A DNA stretch of 64,000 nt from Acidipila rosea (GTDB taxonomy: Bacteria > Acidobacteriota > Terriglobia > Terriglobales > Acidobacteriaceae), in contig NZ_SMGK01000002.1 in NCBI RefSeq assembly GCF_004339725.1, positions 992,001 to 1,056,000 on the forward strand, in the 5' to 3' direction. The position numbers and the translations under genes were made by a program. Numbering within the stretch: position 1 is the stretch's first letter; each line of letters opens with the position of its first letter. Below are positions 9,986-18,428 of this stretch, piece after piece. Below the pieces are notes generated by a model. It saw nothing but the letters and a program-made list of their open reading frames with translations. It was not told the DNA's origin and ran no database searches.

Positions 9986-9991
9986 AGAGAT

Positions 9992-11143
9992 GTGGACTCT
10001 CGTGGACTCATCCTCGGAATTGAAAGCTCATGCGACGAGACGTCGGCAGCTGTCGTAGCCAGAGGGCGCGACCAACTGTCCAACGTGGTGGCCTCGCAGA
10101 TCGCCACGCATGCGCGCTACGGCGGCGTTGTGCCCGAACTCGCCTCTCGCGAACACCTGCTCAACATTGTGCCTGTGATCCGCGCTTCGCTTGCCGATGC
10201 CGGTGTCGCTTTTGCAGATTTGGATGCAATTGCCGTCACGGAGGGACCAGGGCTGGCGGGAGCGCTGCTCGTCGGCATCACCTACGCCAAGGCGCTGGCC
10301 TTCGCGCTCGGCAAGCCGCTCATCGCCGTCAACCACCTGGAAGGCCATATTCATGCGGTGCTGCTGGAGCAGGCCGCGCTCGATGAAGCAGCGACTCCAC
10401 TGCCTGCGCTTGCGCTGGTCGTCTCAGGCGGCCACACCCATCTCTACCTTACGCAGCAACGCGGCGACTCGTGGCACTACAGCAACGTGGGCCGCACGGT
10501 GGACGATGCCGCGGGCGAAGCCTTCGACAAAGTTGCCAAGCTGCTCGGCCTCGGCTATCCGGGCGGCCCGTGGATAGACTTCCTTGCAGCGCACGGCGAC
10601 CCGCGTGCGGTGCCCTTCAGCTTTGCGCAGATCAAGAGCAAGCCGCATCGCGATAACAGTGCGCGCAGCGGGCCCGCGTCGCAGTATTTATTTTCCTTCA
10701 GCGGCATCAAAACAGCCGTGCTGCGCTATACGCAGACACACTCGCTCGAAGCCTCGATCCAGGCGCGGCAGCAGGCTCTCGCCTCGATGAGCAATCCGCG
10801 ACCGCAGGACGCGCTGGCCCTGTGCGATGAAGAGACGTTGGGTCTGATTGCTTCCTTTCAGCGCGCCGTGGTGGACGACCTGCGCCGCAAAACTTTTCGC
10901 GCAGCAGAGGAACTGGGCGCAGCGAGCGTGCTCGTCTCCGGCGGGGTCGCGGCCAACCGCGAGTTGCGTGTTCGCTTCACTGCCGAAGCCGCCGATCACG
11001 GCATCCCTATTGCATTCCCCTCGCTTGCGCTCTCAACGGACAATGCAGCGATGATCGCCGCAGCAGCATGGCCGAAGTTTCTCGCCAGGGATTTTGCGGC
11101 TGAAGATCTTTCGGCGCAGGCATCCCTTACGCTTGGCCGCTGA
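9992..11143 (+). CDS. tsaD: tRNA N6-adenosine threonylcarbamoyltransferase TsaD
   Basis: TsaD transfers threonylcarbamoyl to A37 of ANN-reading tRNAs. The protein shows LILGIESSCDETSAAVV, the metal-binding HLEGHIH (His115, His119), LVVSGGHTHLYL, VGRTVDDAAGEAFDKVAKLLGLGYPGG, FSFSGIKTAVL, LVSGGVAANRELR and STDNAAMIAAA. At 383 residues it is about 40 longer than usual; the extra lies between KSKPHRDNS and the GLIASFQRAVVDDL helix. The start is GTG at 9992, chosen because the conserved N terminus begins there; the open frame extends far upstream, but only as antisense to cca. No good Shine-Dalgarno site is seen. The promoter must lie inside the cca coding region. Confidence 0.93.
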   Translation: MDSRGLILGIESSCDETSAAVVARGRDQLSNVVASQIATHARYGGVVPELASREHLLNIVPVIRASLADAGVAFADLDAIAVTEGPGLAGALLVGITYAKALAFALGKPLIAVNHLEGHIHAVLLEQAALDEAATPLPALALVVSGGHTHLYLTQQRGDSWHYSNVGRTVDDAAGEAFDKVAKLLGLGYPGGPWIDFLAAHGDPRAVPFSFAQIKSKPHRDNSARSGPASQYLFSFSGIKTAVLRYTQTHSLEASIQARQQALASMSNPRPQDALALCDEETLGLIASFQRAVVDDLRRKTFRAAEELGAASVLVSGGVAANRELRVRFTAEAADHGIPIAFPSLALSTDNAAMIAAAAWPKFLARDFAAEDLSAQASLTLGR

Positions 11144-11212
11144 CCTGCGATCCTCGATCAGATTCACGACAGGCTCACGGGTACGAGCGCCTGCGCAATG
11201 CGCGGCTGGTGG

Positions 11213-12088
11213 TCAGTGCACGCGAGTATGCCAGATGGGATCGTCCATGGCGAGTTTGTCGAGCAGGAAGGTGGTATACGCGACATAGGCGCACAGCAGC
11301 CGATAGCTTTGGAAGTAGCTTTGATCTTGCAGCATCTCAGGCGTATCCAGTTCAGAGCCGGGTATCTTTTGAGTCTCGCGCGATATCGAGTGCATGGTGA
11401 TCGACGGTATGTCGCTCCAGCGGAAGCGCTGGGTCAGATCGTGTTTCAAGCCCAGCCGGCTGTCAAAATGGTCAGGCAGCACCGGCTCTCCCAACACGCG
11501 CGCCGAGGCATACGTCAGCTGGATGAGATGATATTCGGCGAAGTTCAGCCGATCGCCTCCAGCATTGGGGTTGGCGAAATAGGCGGTGTTGCCGAGCCCC
11601 AGCGCCTCCAGATCCACAAATGCCGCAATCCTGCGTCGCTCTGCTTTCCCGAGTCGTGAAAGAAACCGGGCTGCACCTTTGTCGCCCGCTAACTCCACAA
11701 AAAGGATGGTATGCGGCTGCGACTGCGCGGTGAGGGACTTGTAGAGCAGGGGCACCATTACCGCTCCGCTCCAGTCGTCGATGGCCCCCACGCCAGCCCC
11801 GCGACGGTCATAGTGCGCGGCCACGATCAGCGTCAGATCGTCCTTACCGGGAAGAACACACCACAGGTTGTCATCGTGCTCTTTCAGGTTCTCCCCTGGG
11901 CACTCCTCCTCGAGGAAGAGCTGCTTCAAGCGAGCCCGACGCTCGGAGTTCCTGAGGGGAACGGAGCGGAGATGTGCAGTGACCTTCTGGCGTGGAATGT
12001 TCCAGAAGAAGAGGCTGCCGGAGGGCTGCGCCGCATGTGCATAGAGCGCCGACATCAATACGATAAGCCATGCCCCCCGTCGCACCAC
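11213..12088 (-). CDS. Exported M28-peptidase-like protein, probably degenerate
   Basis: The 291-residue protein has a signal peptide (RRGAWLIVLMSALYAHAAQ) and the outline of an M28 zinc aminopeptidase. LIVAAHYDRRG (near residue 92) supplies the His-x-Asp pair and AIDDWSGAVMVPLLY the bridging Asp. FVDLEALGLG matches the third metal-site region. At the position of the catalytic/metal Glu-Glu pair, however, it reads ELAGDKGAARFL, so the pair is replaced by Asp-Lys. It may therefore be an inactive or altered hydrolase; glutaminyl cyclases share this fold but also need the Glu. The start is one of two adjacent GTG codons (12088, 12085) after AAGGGGGG. It diverges from the class C hydrolase gene. 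Confidence 0.75.
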   Translation of the reverse strand: MVRRGAWLIVLMSALYAHAAQPSGSLFFWNIPRQKVTAHLRSVPLRNSERRARLKQLFLEEECPGENLKEHDDNLWCVLPGKDDLTLIVAAHYDRRGAGVGAIDDWSGAVMVPLLYKSLTAQSQPHTILFVELAGDKGAARFLSRLGKAERRRIAAFVDLEALGLGNTAYFANPNAGGDRLNFAEYHLIQLTYASARVLGEPVLPDHFDSRLGLKHDLTQRFRWSDIPSITMHSISRETQKIPGSELDTPEMLQDQSYFQSYRLLCAYVAYTTFLLDKLAMDDPIWHTRVH

Positions 12089-12184
12089 TGCCCCCCTTCG
12101 GATCGATAGGACAGCTTACCAGAGGCCAAAGAGGGCCGCCCATTCAAGTTTTTGTTAAGCTGCAACTACCGAGGGGGACCTGCC

Positions 12185-13609
12185 ATGCGTTTTCAACTCA
12201 GCCGCTTTGTTATGGTTGTGGCTTTGCTGCCTATCTTGCCGGCTCCGGCGCAGACACAAGCCGGTTCAGTGAATGCTATCGATGCCTCGCTGCAGTCGAG
12301 GGTTGATGCTGCAGCCGCGAGCGCTCTGCAGCAGACTGGGCTGCCCAGCGCCTCAGTGGCTATCGTGGAGCATGGCGCGCTCGTCTATGCGCACGCCTAC
12401 GGACAAGCGCGGCTCGATCCTCCAACCCCGGCAACGGCGGCAATGCGCTACTCCATCGGCTCCATCTCAAAGCAGTTTACGGCGGCTGCTATCCTGCTGC
12501 TTCAGCAGCAAGGGAAGCTCTCCATCGACGACCCGGTGTCGAAGTATCTGCCCGACCTGACGCGCGCGCATGAAGTGACCATCCGCATGTTGCTTTCGCA
12601 CACCTCGGGATATCAGGACTATTGGCCGCAGGACTACCTGATGCCTCCCATGCGCGTGGCGACCGATTCGCAGCACATTCTCGACACCTGGGGGAAGAAG
12701 CCGCTCGATTTCGATCCCGGAACGCGCTGGCAGTATTCCAACACCAACTACGTGATCGCCGGCCGCATTGTCGAACAACTGAGCGGAATGCCGTTGATGA
12801 ATTTTCTGCAGAAGAATATCTTTGGCCCGCTCAAGATGACGTCAGTCTACGACTCCGATGCGAGCAGGCTCGCCGATACGGATGCGCAAGGCTACATCCG
12901 CTATGCGCTGGGGCCGCTGCGCCCCGCGCCCAAAGAAGGTAAAGGCTGGATGTTTGCCGCAGGCGAACTGGCGATGCCCGCCTATGACCTTGCCAAGTGG
13001 GACATCAGCCTGATGGACCGGTCACTGCTCGCACCTGCCTCCTACCAGCAGATGTTTACCGCGGTAAAGCTCAAAGACGGCGACGACACGCATTATGCGC
13101 TGGGCCTCTTTACCTCGCCGCGCAGCGGCCATGCTGCTTACGAACACTCTGGTGAGGTCTCCGGCTTTGTCTCGGAAAATATCGTCTTTCCTGACGATCA
13201 CGCAGCCATCATCGTACTGACCAACCAGGACGCCTCTCCCGCTGCATCGATCCTGGCGAGAGAACTGACGCCGCTGGTGCTCGGACTGCCCGGCGCCACG
13301 CCGAAACAGGCAACGGCCCAAGCCAAGGCAATCTTTGCCGGGCTGCAGCAGGGCAAGATCGACCGCAGCCTCTTCACAGAAAACTGCAACGCTTACTTCG
13401 ATCAGCAGGCGCTGGGGGATTTCGCATCGAGCCTGGGGCCGCTGGGCGCGCCGACGAGCTTTGAACAGGCCGGCGAGTCGCTGCGCGGCGGCATGACCTT
13501 CCACTCGTTTCGCGTCAGCTTTGCCAGCGGCAAACAGGTAGTGGTGACGACCTATACCATGCCTGACGGCAAGCTGGAACAATACCTGGTCGAGCCGGTA
13601 CTGCAGTAG
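12185..13609 (+). CDS. Exported serine hydrolase, class C beta-lactamase / DD-peptidase family
   Basis: The family nucleophile motif SxxK is visible as Ser93-Ile-Ser-Lys96 in GSISKQFTAAA. YSNTNY near residue 184 supplies the YxN motif and HSGEVSGF near 321 the HxG box. A cleavable signal (RFVMVVALLPILPAPAQTQA) points to the periplasm or outside. The last 100 residues form a separate domain like those appended to many PF00144 esterases and D-aminopeptidases. The family includes esterases, DD-peptidases and beta-lactamases, so substrate is undetermined; antibiotic resistance should not be assumed. The ATG at 12185 is preferred over an in-frame start at 12152 because GAGGGGGA lies just upstream and the signal peptide then starts correctly. 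Confidence 0.88.
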   Translation: MRFQLSRFVMVVALLPILPAPAQTQAGSVNAIDASLQSRVDAAAASALQQTGLPSASVAIVEHGALVYAHAYGQARLDPPTPATAAMRYSIGSISKQFTAAAILLLQQQGKLSIDDPVSKYLPDLTRAHEVTIRMLLSHTSGYQDYWPQDYLMPPMRVATDSQHILDTWGKKPLDFDPGTRWQYSNTNYVIAGRIVEQLSGMPLMNFLQKNIFGPLKMTSVYDSDASRLADTDAQGYIRYALGPLRPAPKEGKGWMFAAGELAMPAYDLAKWDISLMDRSLLAPASYQQMFTAVKLKDGDDTHYALGLFTSPRSGHAAYEHSGEVSGFVSENIVFPDDHAAIIVLTNQDASPAASILARELTPLVLGLPGATPKQATAQAKAIFAGLQQGKIDRSLFTENCNAYFDQQALGDFASSLGPLGAPTSFEQAGESLRGGMTFHSFRVSFASGKQVVVTTYTMPDGKLEQYLVEPVLQ

Positions 13610-13612
13610 AAA

Positions 13613-14158
13613 TCAGCGGATCGCAGCAAACAGATCGTCCTCCGGCGGATACCAGACGCGCTCGCCCTCTACACGAGCGAAGCTGGTGAGCTTGTGCTGA
13701 GCGCGATGGTGCCTGCCCTGCGCATCGCAGAAGATATTTTCAACCGAAACGTTGCGCGCTGTGAGCGCATCAGCCACCAGGGAGCGGTGGCAGCGCCAGG
13801 GCACAGCCTCTGCACACATGATCGCTGTCTCCGATTCCGGACTTGCCTGCAGCAGTTCATCGATTGCGCTCTTGAAGTCCTTCGTCTGCATGTAATCGGC
13901 ATAGCCCCGGAAGCTCGGATTGCGCCAGCCCATGTTGATCGAGTCCTTATGCGCGTGACGCAGGCCGCCGAGCGACTGCTGCCAGCGGTAGGCGATGCCT
14001 GCCTTATGGAGTGACCCCGCCAGAGCCTCCTGCATGAACTGCGGATTGTGCCGGGACTTCGGGATGGTTCTGATATCGACCAGGAAGCGCACGCCTTCCT
14101 CATGCAGAGCCTTTACGAAAACGTCTCCAGGGAGCGTCGAGTGCCCGATCGTGAACAA
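13613..14158 (-). CDS. DUF488 family protein
   Basis: The 181-residue protein begins FTIGHSTLPGDVFVKAL, the characteristic DUF488 start, followed by VDIRTIPKSRHNPQF, YRWQQSLGG, FRGYADYM and the conserved CAEAVPWRCHRSLVADAL with its Cys and Cys-His pair. The biochemical role of this widespread cytosolic family is not established. The start codon is TTG at 14158, which lies seven nt after GAGGGGG and gives the conserved MFTIGHS start. It follows lon on the same strand after a hairpin at 14181-14204, so it may be expressed by read-through. Confidence 0.85.
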   Translation of the reverse strand: MFTIGHSTLPGDVFVKALHEEGVRFLVDIRTIPKSRHNPQFMQEALAGSLHKAGIAYRWQQSLGGLRHAHKDSINMGWRNPSFRGYADYMQTKDFKSAIDELLQASPESETAIMCAEAVPWRCHRSLVADALTARNVSVENIFCDAQGRHHRAQHKLTSFARVEGERVWYPPEDDLFAAIR

Positions 14159-14180
14159 GAGTGAACCCCCTCAAAAGGAG

Positions 14181-14204
14181 ACGGCCCGCATGCAAGCGGG
14201 CCGT
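14181..14204 (-). terminator. Likely terminator or attenuator after lon
   Basis: Perfect 9-bp stem ACGGCCCGC/GCGGGCCGT with a 6-nt loop lies 22 nt beyond the lon stop. On the minus strand it is followed by CTCCTTTTG, a weak T tract, so read-through into the DUF488 gene is possible. Confidence 0.65.
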
Positions 14205-14225
14205 CCTGTACGCGGTGTGCAGAGA

Positions 14226-16679
14226 TCAGGCATCGGCGTGCTGCAGGACTTCTTCGCGCACCTTGTCATCGCTGGCCTGCTCGGTGGTCGAGGTCGGCAG
14301 CGCAATCGCCAGCACATCTTCAATACGGCTTGCGTAGTGAATGGTTACACCGTCGATCTGCTCCGGCGTCAGATCTTCCTCAACACTCTGCCGGTTTTCC
14401 GCAGGCAGGATCACATGCTTCACACCCGCACGCTTGGCAGCGAGGAACTTCTCCTTGATGCCGCCCACCGGAAGCACGTTGCCGCTGAGCGTGATCTCAC
14501 CAGTCATAGCGGTCAGCGGATGGACCCGCGTGTCCGTGAGCAACGAGACCAGGGCCGTGGCCATGGTCACGCCGGCCGACGGACCATCCTTGGGGATGGC
14601 TCCCGCGGGAACGTGAATGTGAATGTCCACATCCTTCGTGAAGTCTTCTTCAAGGCCTACGGACTTGGCATTCGATCTCACCCAGGTGAGCGCTGCCTGC
14701 ATCGACTCCTGCATTACCTCGCCGATCTGCCCGGTCATGGTGAAGCCGCCTTTACCCTTCATGCGGTTGGCCTCGATGAAGAGAATATCGCCGCCTGCGG
14801 GCGTCCACGCCAGACCCACCGCCACGCCTGCACGGCTGGTGCGCTCCGCGATCTCAGTATCAACATGCACCTTGATGCCGCCCAGGAACTGGTGAATGAT
14901 CTCGCGGGTGATAACGATCTTGTCTGTATTGCCCTCGGCGATGCGCCGCGCCTGCTTGCGGCAGACAGTGCCGATGAGCTGCTCCAGTTTGCGGACACCG
15001 GCCTCGCGCGTGTAGTGACGCACGATGTAGGAAACCGCATCCTCGGGAAACTCTATGTCCTCCGGCTTGATTCCGTTCTCTTTGATCTGCCGCGGGATCA
15101 GATAGCGGAACGCAATGTGCCGCTTCTCTTCCTCGGTATAGCCTTGCAGCTCGATGATTTCCATTCTGTCGCGCAGCGGCTCAGGAATGGGGTCGAGCAT
15201 GTTCGCGGTGCAGATGAAGAGCACCTTCGAGAGATCGAACGGCTGATCGAGATAGTTATCGCGAAAGCTGTTGTTCTGTTCCGGATCGAGCGTCTCGAGC
15301 AAGGCGGACGAAGGATCTCCACGGAAGTCGCGACCCAGCTTGTCGATCTCGTCGAGCATGAAGACGGGATCGTTGGCGCCGGCGCGGCGCAGGTTCTGGA
15401 TGATCTGCCCCGGCAGCGCGCCGATGTAGGTCCGGCGATGGCCACGGATCTCCGCCTCGTCGTGCATGCCGCCGAGGGAGATGCGCTGGAATTTACGGCC
15501 CAGCGAGCGCGCAATGCTGCGGCCCAGCGAGGTCTTGCCCACGCCCGGAGGTCCGACAAAGCAGAGGATTGGCCCCTTCATGTCCGGCTTCAACCGCCGT
15601 ACCGAGAGGTAATCGAGAATGCGATCCTTGACCTTTTTGAGGTCGTAATGATCTTCGTCGAGGATTTCCTTCGCCTTGGGAATATCTACTTCGCCGCCGG
15701 TAGAAGTTGCCCACGGAAGCACGGCGAGCCACTCAATATAGTTCCGCGTGAGCGAGTAGTCGGCTGCCATGGGGGACATGCGCGAGAGCCGATTGAGTTC
15801 CTTGAGCGCTTCCTTCTTGGTCTCCTCGGGCATCCCGGCGGCTTCGATCTTCTGGCGCAGCTCTTCAATGTCCTTCTGGCCCTCGTCCATTTCGCCGAGT
15901 TCCTTCTGGATCGCCTTCAGCTGCTCGCGGAGGTAGTAGTCGCGCTGCGACTGCTGCACAGAGTCCTGAACCTCCGACTGGATCTTATTGCGAAGCTGTT
16001 GCACCTCAAGCTCCTTGACGAGGTGCTTGTTGATGCGCTGCAGACGGCTCTTCACATCCGGCGTTTCGAGCAGCTCCTGCTTGTCGGTTGTCGAGAGAAA
16101 CGGCAGCGACGAGGAGATGAAGTCCACCAGGCGGCCCGAGTCTCCGGATTCGAGAATCTGCGTGGCGATGGCCTGCAACTCGTCGGAGAGCGTCGGCGAA
16201 GCGGCAACGATCTGCTGGAACCCGGTGCTTACATTGCGCTCGAGCGCTTCGAGCTCGGGGCCCTTGGCCGCCTGCACCTCTTCTACGGCCTCCACTCTGG
16301 CCACCATGAAGGGCTCAATCTGCGAAAATTCGCCCAGCTTGACCCGTTCGGTGCCCTCCGTGAAGACAAAAAGGCTCTGGTTCGGCATCTTGACGACCTT
16401 GTGAATCGTCGCCACCGTGCCATAGGCATAGAGGTCGGCCGGCTGCGGCGAGTCCATGCGTGCGTCGCGCTGGGCGACGACGACGATCGCCTTGTCCTCA
16501 CCGAGAGACTGGATCAGCTGAATCGAGCTCTCACGTCCCACCGTCAATGGCAGCACCGCGTGAGGAAACAGCACGGTGTCACGAACGGGAAGGATTGGCA
16601 GGGTACGTCCGTCCGAACCGCCTTCGCCGCGCTGGTTCGGGTCGCTGGGATGGATAATGCTTAAGAAATCGCTAGCCAT
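14226..16679 (-). CDS. lon: ATP-dependent protease La (Lon)
   Basis: The 817-residue protein has the full LonA order: N-terminal substrate-binding domain ([23 protein letters not shown]), a coiled-coil central part ([23 protein letters not shown]), an AAA+ module with Walker [10 protein letters not shown] near residue 378 and Walker [10 protein letters not shown], and a C-terminal Ser-Lys protease domain with [10 protein letters not shown] (Ser near 700) and [11 protein letters not shown] (second Lys of KEK as partner). It degrades misfolded and regulatory proteins in the cytosol as a hexamer. The ATG at 16679 is followed by a short non-conserved leader. Upstream (16680-16885) no heat-shock element was recognised, although TATATGAT could be a -10. 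Confidence 0.98.
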   Translation of the reverse strand: MASDFLSIIHPSDPNQRGEGGSDGRTLPILPVRDTVLFPHAVLPLTVGRESSIQLIQSLGEDKAIVVVAQRDARMDSPQPADLYAYGTVATIHKVVKMPNQSLFVFTEGTERVKLGEFSQIEPFMVARVEAVEEVQAAKGPELEALERNVSTGFQQIVAASPTLSDELQAIATQILESGDSGRLVDFISSSLPFLSTTDKQELLETPDVKSRLQRINKHLVKELEVQQLRNKIQSEVQDSVQQSQRDYYLREQLKAIQKELGEMDEGQKDIEELRQKIEAAGMPEETKKEALKELNRLSRMSPMAADYSLTRNYIEWLAVLPWATSTGGEVDIPKAKEILDEDHYDLKKVKDRILDYLSVRRLKPDMKGPILCFVGPPGVGKTSLGRSIARSLGRKFQRISLGGMHDEAEIRGHRRTYIGALPGQIIQNLRRAGANDPVFMLDEIDKLGRDFRGDPSSALLETLDPEQNNSFRDNYLDQPFDLSKVLFICTANMLDPIPEPLRDRMEIIELQGYTEEEKRHIAFRYLIPRQIKENGIKPEDIEFPEDAVSYIVRHYTREAGVRKLEQLIGTVCRKQARRIAEGNTDKIVITREIIHQFLGGIKVHVDTEIAERTSRAGVAVGLAWTPAGGDILFIEANRMKGKGGFTMTGQIGEVMQESMQAALTWVRSNAKSVGLEEDFTKDVDIHIHVPAGAIPKDGPSAGVTMATALVSLLTDTRVHPLTAMTGEITLSGNVLPVGGIKEKFLAAKRAGVKHVILPAENRQSVEEDLTPEQIDGVTIHYASRIEDVLAIALPTSTTEQASDDKVREEVLQHADA

Positions 16680-16885
16680 GAGTGCCTTCTTGTCAGATTA
16701 CTTGATTGTTAGACGCATCATATAGCATTCGGTCGCAAATCTTTGGGATGCACTCGCTTCCCTGCCGGTATTCCCACTTATATGTTTCTTTTCAAAGGCG
16801 TTCTCCTCCTGCGGCCTTTCCTCTACATCGGCAGAGGGAGGCGTGGGATGACCGGAAGTTCATGGAGAATTAAAGCTGGCCCTGG

Positions 16886-17713
16886 TTACTTTTCCCGACT
16901 GGCGGCAGAGTAGCGGCCGAGCTCCTTGATCATCGAGCAATGCTCCTCCAGGGCGACCAGGGCTGCCCGCGCGCCTGCAGCATTCTCCATCTGAAAATCT
17001 GCGTAGAAGATGTACTCCCAGGGCCTTCCCTGGACCGGCCGCGATTCGATCTTGGTGAGGTTGGTGCCCTGATCGGCGAAGATCTGCAGTGCTGCGACGA
17101 GGGTTCCAGGACGATTCTCTACGCTGAAGGCCAGGCTAACCTTGTCCGCACGGGGATTTTCCGCAACCAGCTCGTTGCGCCTGAGGAAGAAGAAGCGGGT
17201 ATAGTTCTCCGGGTTATCTTCGATGCCGGCGGCGAGGATGGTGGCTCCGTAGCAGCGCGCAGCCTCGGTGCTGGCGATCGCCGCCGAGCGACGGTCCTGC
17301 TGCTCAACGATGTGCTTGACGCTGCCCGCGGTGTCATAAAAGGGAGTGACCGCGATGGCCGGATGCGCGGCGAAGAATCCCCGACACTGGGCTAGAGCTA
17401 TGGGATGGGAACAGGCGCGTTCGACCTGGGCCAGCTCCACGCCGGGCAGCGCGATCAGGTTATGGCGGATGCGCACCAAGGCCTCGCGCTCAATGCGGAG
17501 CTGGTGAGCGAGCAGCAGATCGTAGTGCTCGGCAACAGGACCTGCAAGGCTGTTTTCGATGGGGATGACTGCAGCGTCTGCCGCGCCGCTCTCTACGGCG
17601 GCGAAGACCTGGGCGGAGAGCGCGCAGGGAATCACGGTTGCCTCCGGCATCATCTGGAGCGCGGCTTCGTGGCTAAAAGAGCCAAATTCTCCCTGGATGG
17701 CTATCTTCATCAT
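16886..17713 (-). CDS. pheA: Prephenate dehydratase with ACT domain
   Basis: The 275-residue enzyme converts prephenate to phenylpyruvate in phenylalanine synthesis. The catalytic domain starts KIAIQGEFGSFSHEAAL and contains AAVIPIENSLAGPV, VERACSHPIALAQC and FYDTAGSVKHI, then SAAIASTEAARCYG and NYTRFFFL with the Thr-Arg-Phe motif. A C-terminal ACT domain (LAFSVENRPGTLVAALQIFADQGTNLTKIESRPV) contains the ESRP signature expected for phenylalanine feedback. There is no chorismate mutase domain, so this is a monofunctional enzyme. It is alone on the minus strand, 206 bp from lon. Confidence 0.96.
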   Translation of the reverse strand: MMKIAIQGEFGSFSHEAALQMMPEATVIPCALSAQVFAAVESGAADAAVIPIENSLAGPVAEHYDLLLAHQLRIEREALVRIRHNLIALPGVELAQVERACSHPIALAQCRGFFAAHPAIAVTPFYDTAGSVKHIVEQQDRRSAAIASTEAARCYGATILAAGIEDNPENYTRFFFLRRNELVAENPRADKVSLAFSVENRPGTLVAALQIFADQGTNLTKIESRPVQGRPWEYIFYADFQMENAAGARAALVALEEHCSMIKELGRYSAASREK

Positions 17714-17754
17714 TTTGAGCGCTATGCCCCTTTCTTTGCGTGTATTCGCGGCGA

Positions 17755-17783
17755 TTGATACGGCTGGAATGGCAACCCATACC
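17755..17783 (+). promoter_or_regulatory. Candidate sigma70-type promoter for the small stress genes
   Basis: TTGATA (17755-17760) and CATACC (17778-17783) are 17 nt apart. The -35 box is a good match and the -10 box a poor one. A 6-bp inverted repeat, GGTAAG/CTTACC, with a 6-nt loop lies just downstream (17785-17802) and could be an operator or leader hairpin. Confidence 0.3.
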
Positions 17784-17843
17784 CGGTAAGACGCACCTTA
17801 CCACAGCGGAGAAACACACACGAACGCGGGAGGAAATAAGAAG

Positions 17844-17996
17844 ATGCTTTGGACAATATTTGTGATCCTGCTTGTGCTATGGCTGGTGGGTCTGGTGAGT
17901 TTTCATGCGATTGGCTGGTACATCCACATTCTTCTGGTGCTGGCGCTGGTAGTACTGCTGATTCAGTTGATCAGTGGCAGACGTCCCGTCGTTTAG
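17844..17996 (+). CDS. Small membrane protein, lmo0937/DUF5670-like
   Basis: This 50-residue protein consists almost wholly of two hydrophobic segments (residues 2-19 and 27-43, split by FHAIGWYIH) ending in GRRPVV. The pattern MLWTIFVILLVLWLVGLVS followed by W-IH-LLVLALVVLLIQLI matches the small lmo0937 family membrane proteins, whose function is unknown. AGGAAATAAGAAG precedes the ATG at a suitable distance. It sits 54 bp before csbD on the same strand; such proteins are often found near CsbD-type stress genes, so a role in envelope or general stress is a guess from context. Confidence 0.8.
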   Translation: MLWTIFVILLVLWLVGLVSFHAIGWYIHILLVLALVVLLIQLISGRRPVV

Positions 17997-18050
17997 CAAA
18001 GCAGGGCACGCTCAACCGTTCACGCACGAATCAACCAAGGAGTAACCGTT

Positions 18051-18374
18051 ATGAACAAGGATCAGGTAAGCGGCAAAGTCGATCAGGTGACAGGCAAAAT
18101 CAAGCAGGGAGTTGGCGAAGCCGTAGGCAATCAGCGCGTCGCAAACGAAGGCGTCGCCGATCAGGTAAAAGGCGCTGCCAAGGAGACTTGGGGAAATGCG
18201 AAAGAAGCGGTGAAGGACACGGCTGACGAACATCGCCATGCGCAAGAAGAACGGGCAAATGAGGCCCGGCACAATGTGGTCGGCAAGGTGGAAGCCACTA
18301 AAGACAAGATCAATGACAAGATCGAGAGCCATCGCGAAGCCGAGCACCTTCGCAATGAGCGCCGTCCAGCATAG
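18051..18374 (+). CDS. CsbD-family stress-response protein
   Basis: The 107-residue hydrophilic protein opens with MNKDQVSGKVDQVTGKIKQGVGEAVGNQ, the CsbD signature with its repeated GK/GE spacing, and continues VADQVKGAAKETWGNAKEAVKDTADEHRHAQEE. CsbD proteins are abundant general-stress proteins of unknown mechanism; in Bacillus csbD belongs to the SigB regulon. This one is longer than the usual 60-70 residues and carries an extra charged helical tail rich in Lys, Glu and His. AAGGAG lies nine nt before the ATG. It forms a unit with the upstream DUF5670-like gene and ends at a strong terminator. Confidence 0.9.
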   Translation: MNKDQVSGKVDQVTGKIKQGVGEAVGNQRVANEGVADQVKGAAKETWGNAKEAVKDTADEHRHAQEERANEARHNVVGKVEATKDKINDKIESHREAEHLRNERRPA

Positions 18375-18391
18375 GCCCACAGCCTTTACAG

Positions 18392-18428
18392 AAAAGCGCC
18401 CGGACATGGTGTCCGAGCGCTTTTTTCT
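18392..18428. terminator. Convergent terminator between csbD-like gene and ubiA-like gene
   Basis: AAAAGCGC-x-CGGACA pairs with TGTCCG-x-GCGCTTTT around a TGG loop, with T6 on the plus strand and T4 on the minus strand. It fills the space between the two convergent genes. Confidence 0.9.

Noticed and set aside
8630-9991. Extension of the tsaD frame upstream, giving an apparent 837-residue fusion
   Set aside because: The extra part lies wholly opposite cca and has no recognisable protein features; the conserved TsaD start is at 9992.
12185-13609. Antibiotic-resistance beta-lactamase
   Set aside because: The class C fold is shared with many esterases and peptidases; motifs alone do not show resistance.
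13995-16664. 889-residue open frame opposite lon
   Set aside because: Shadow of the lon coding sequence on the other strand; composition follows codon bias of lon.
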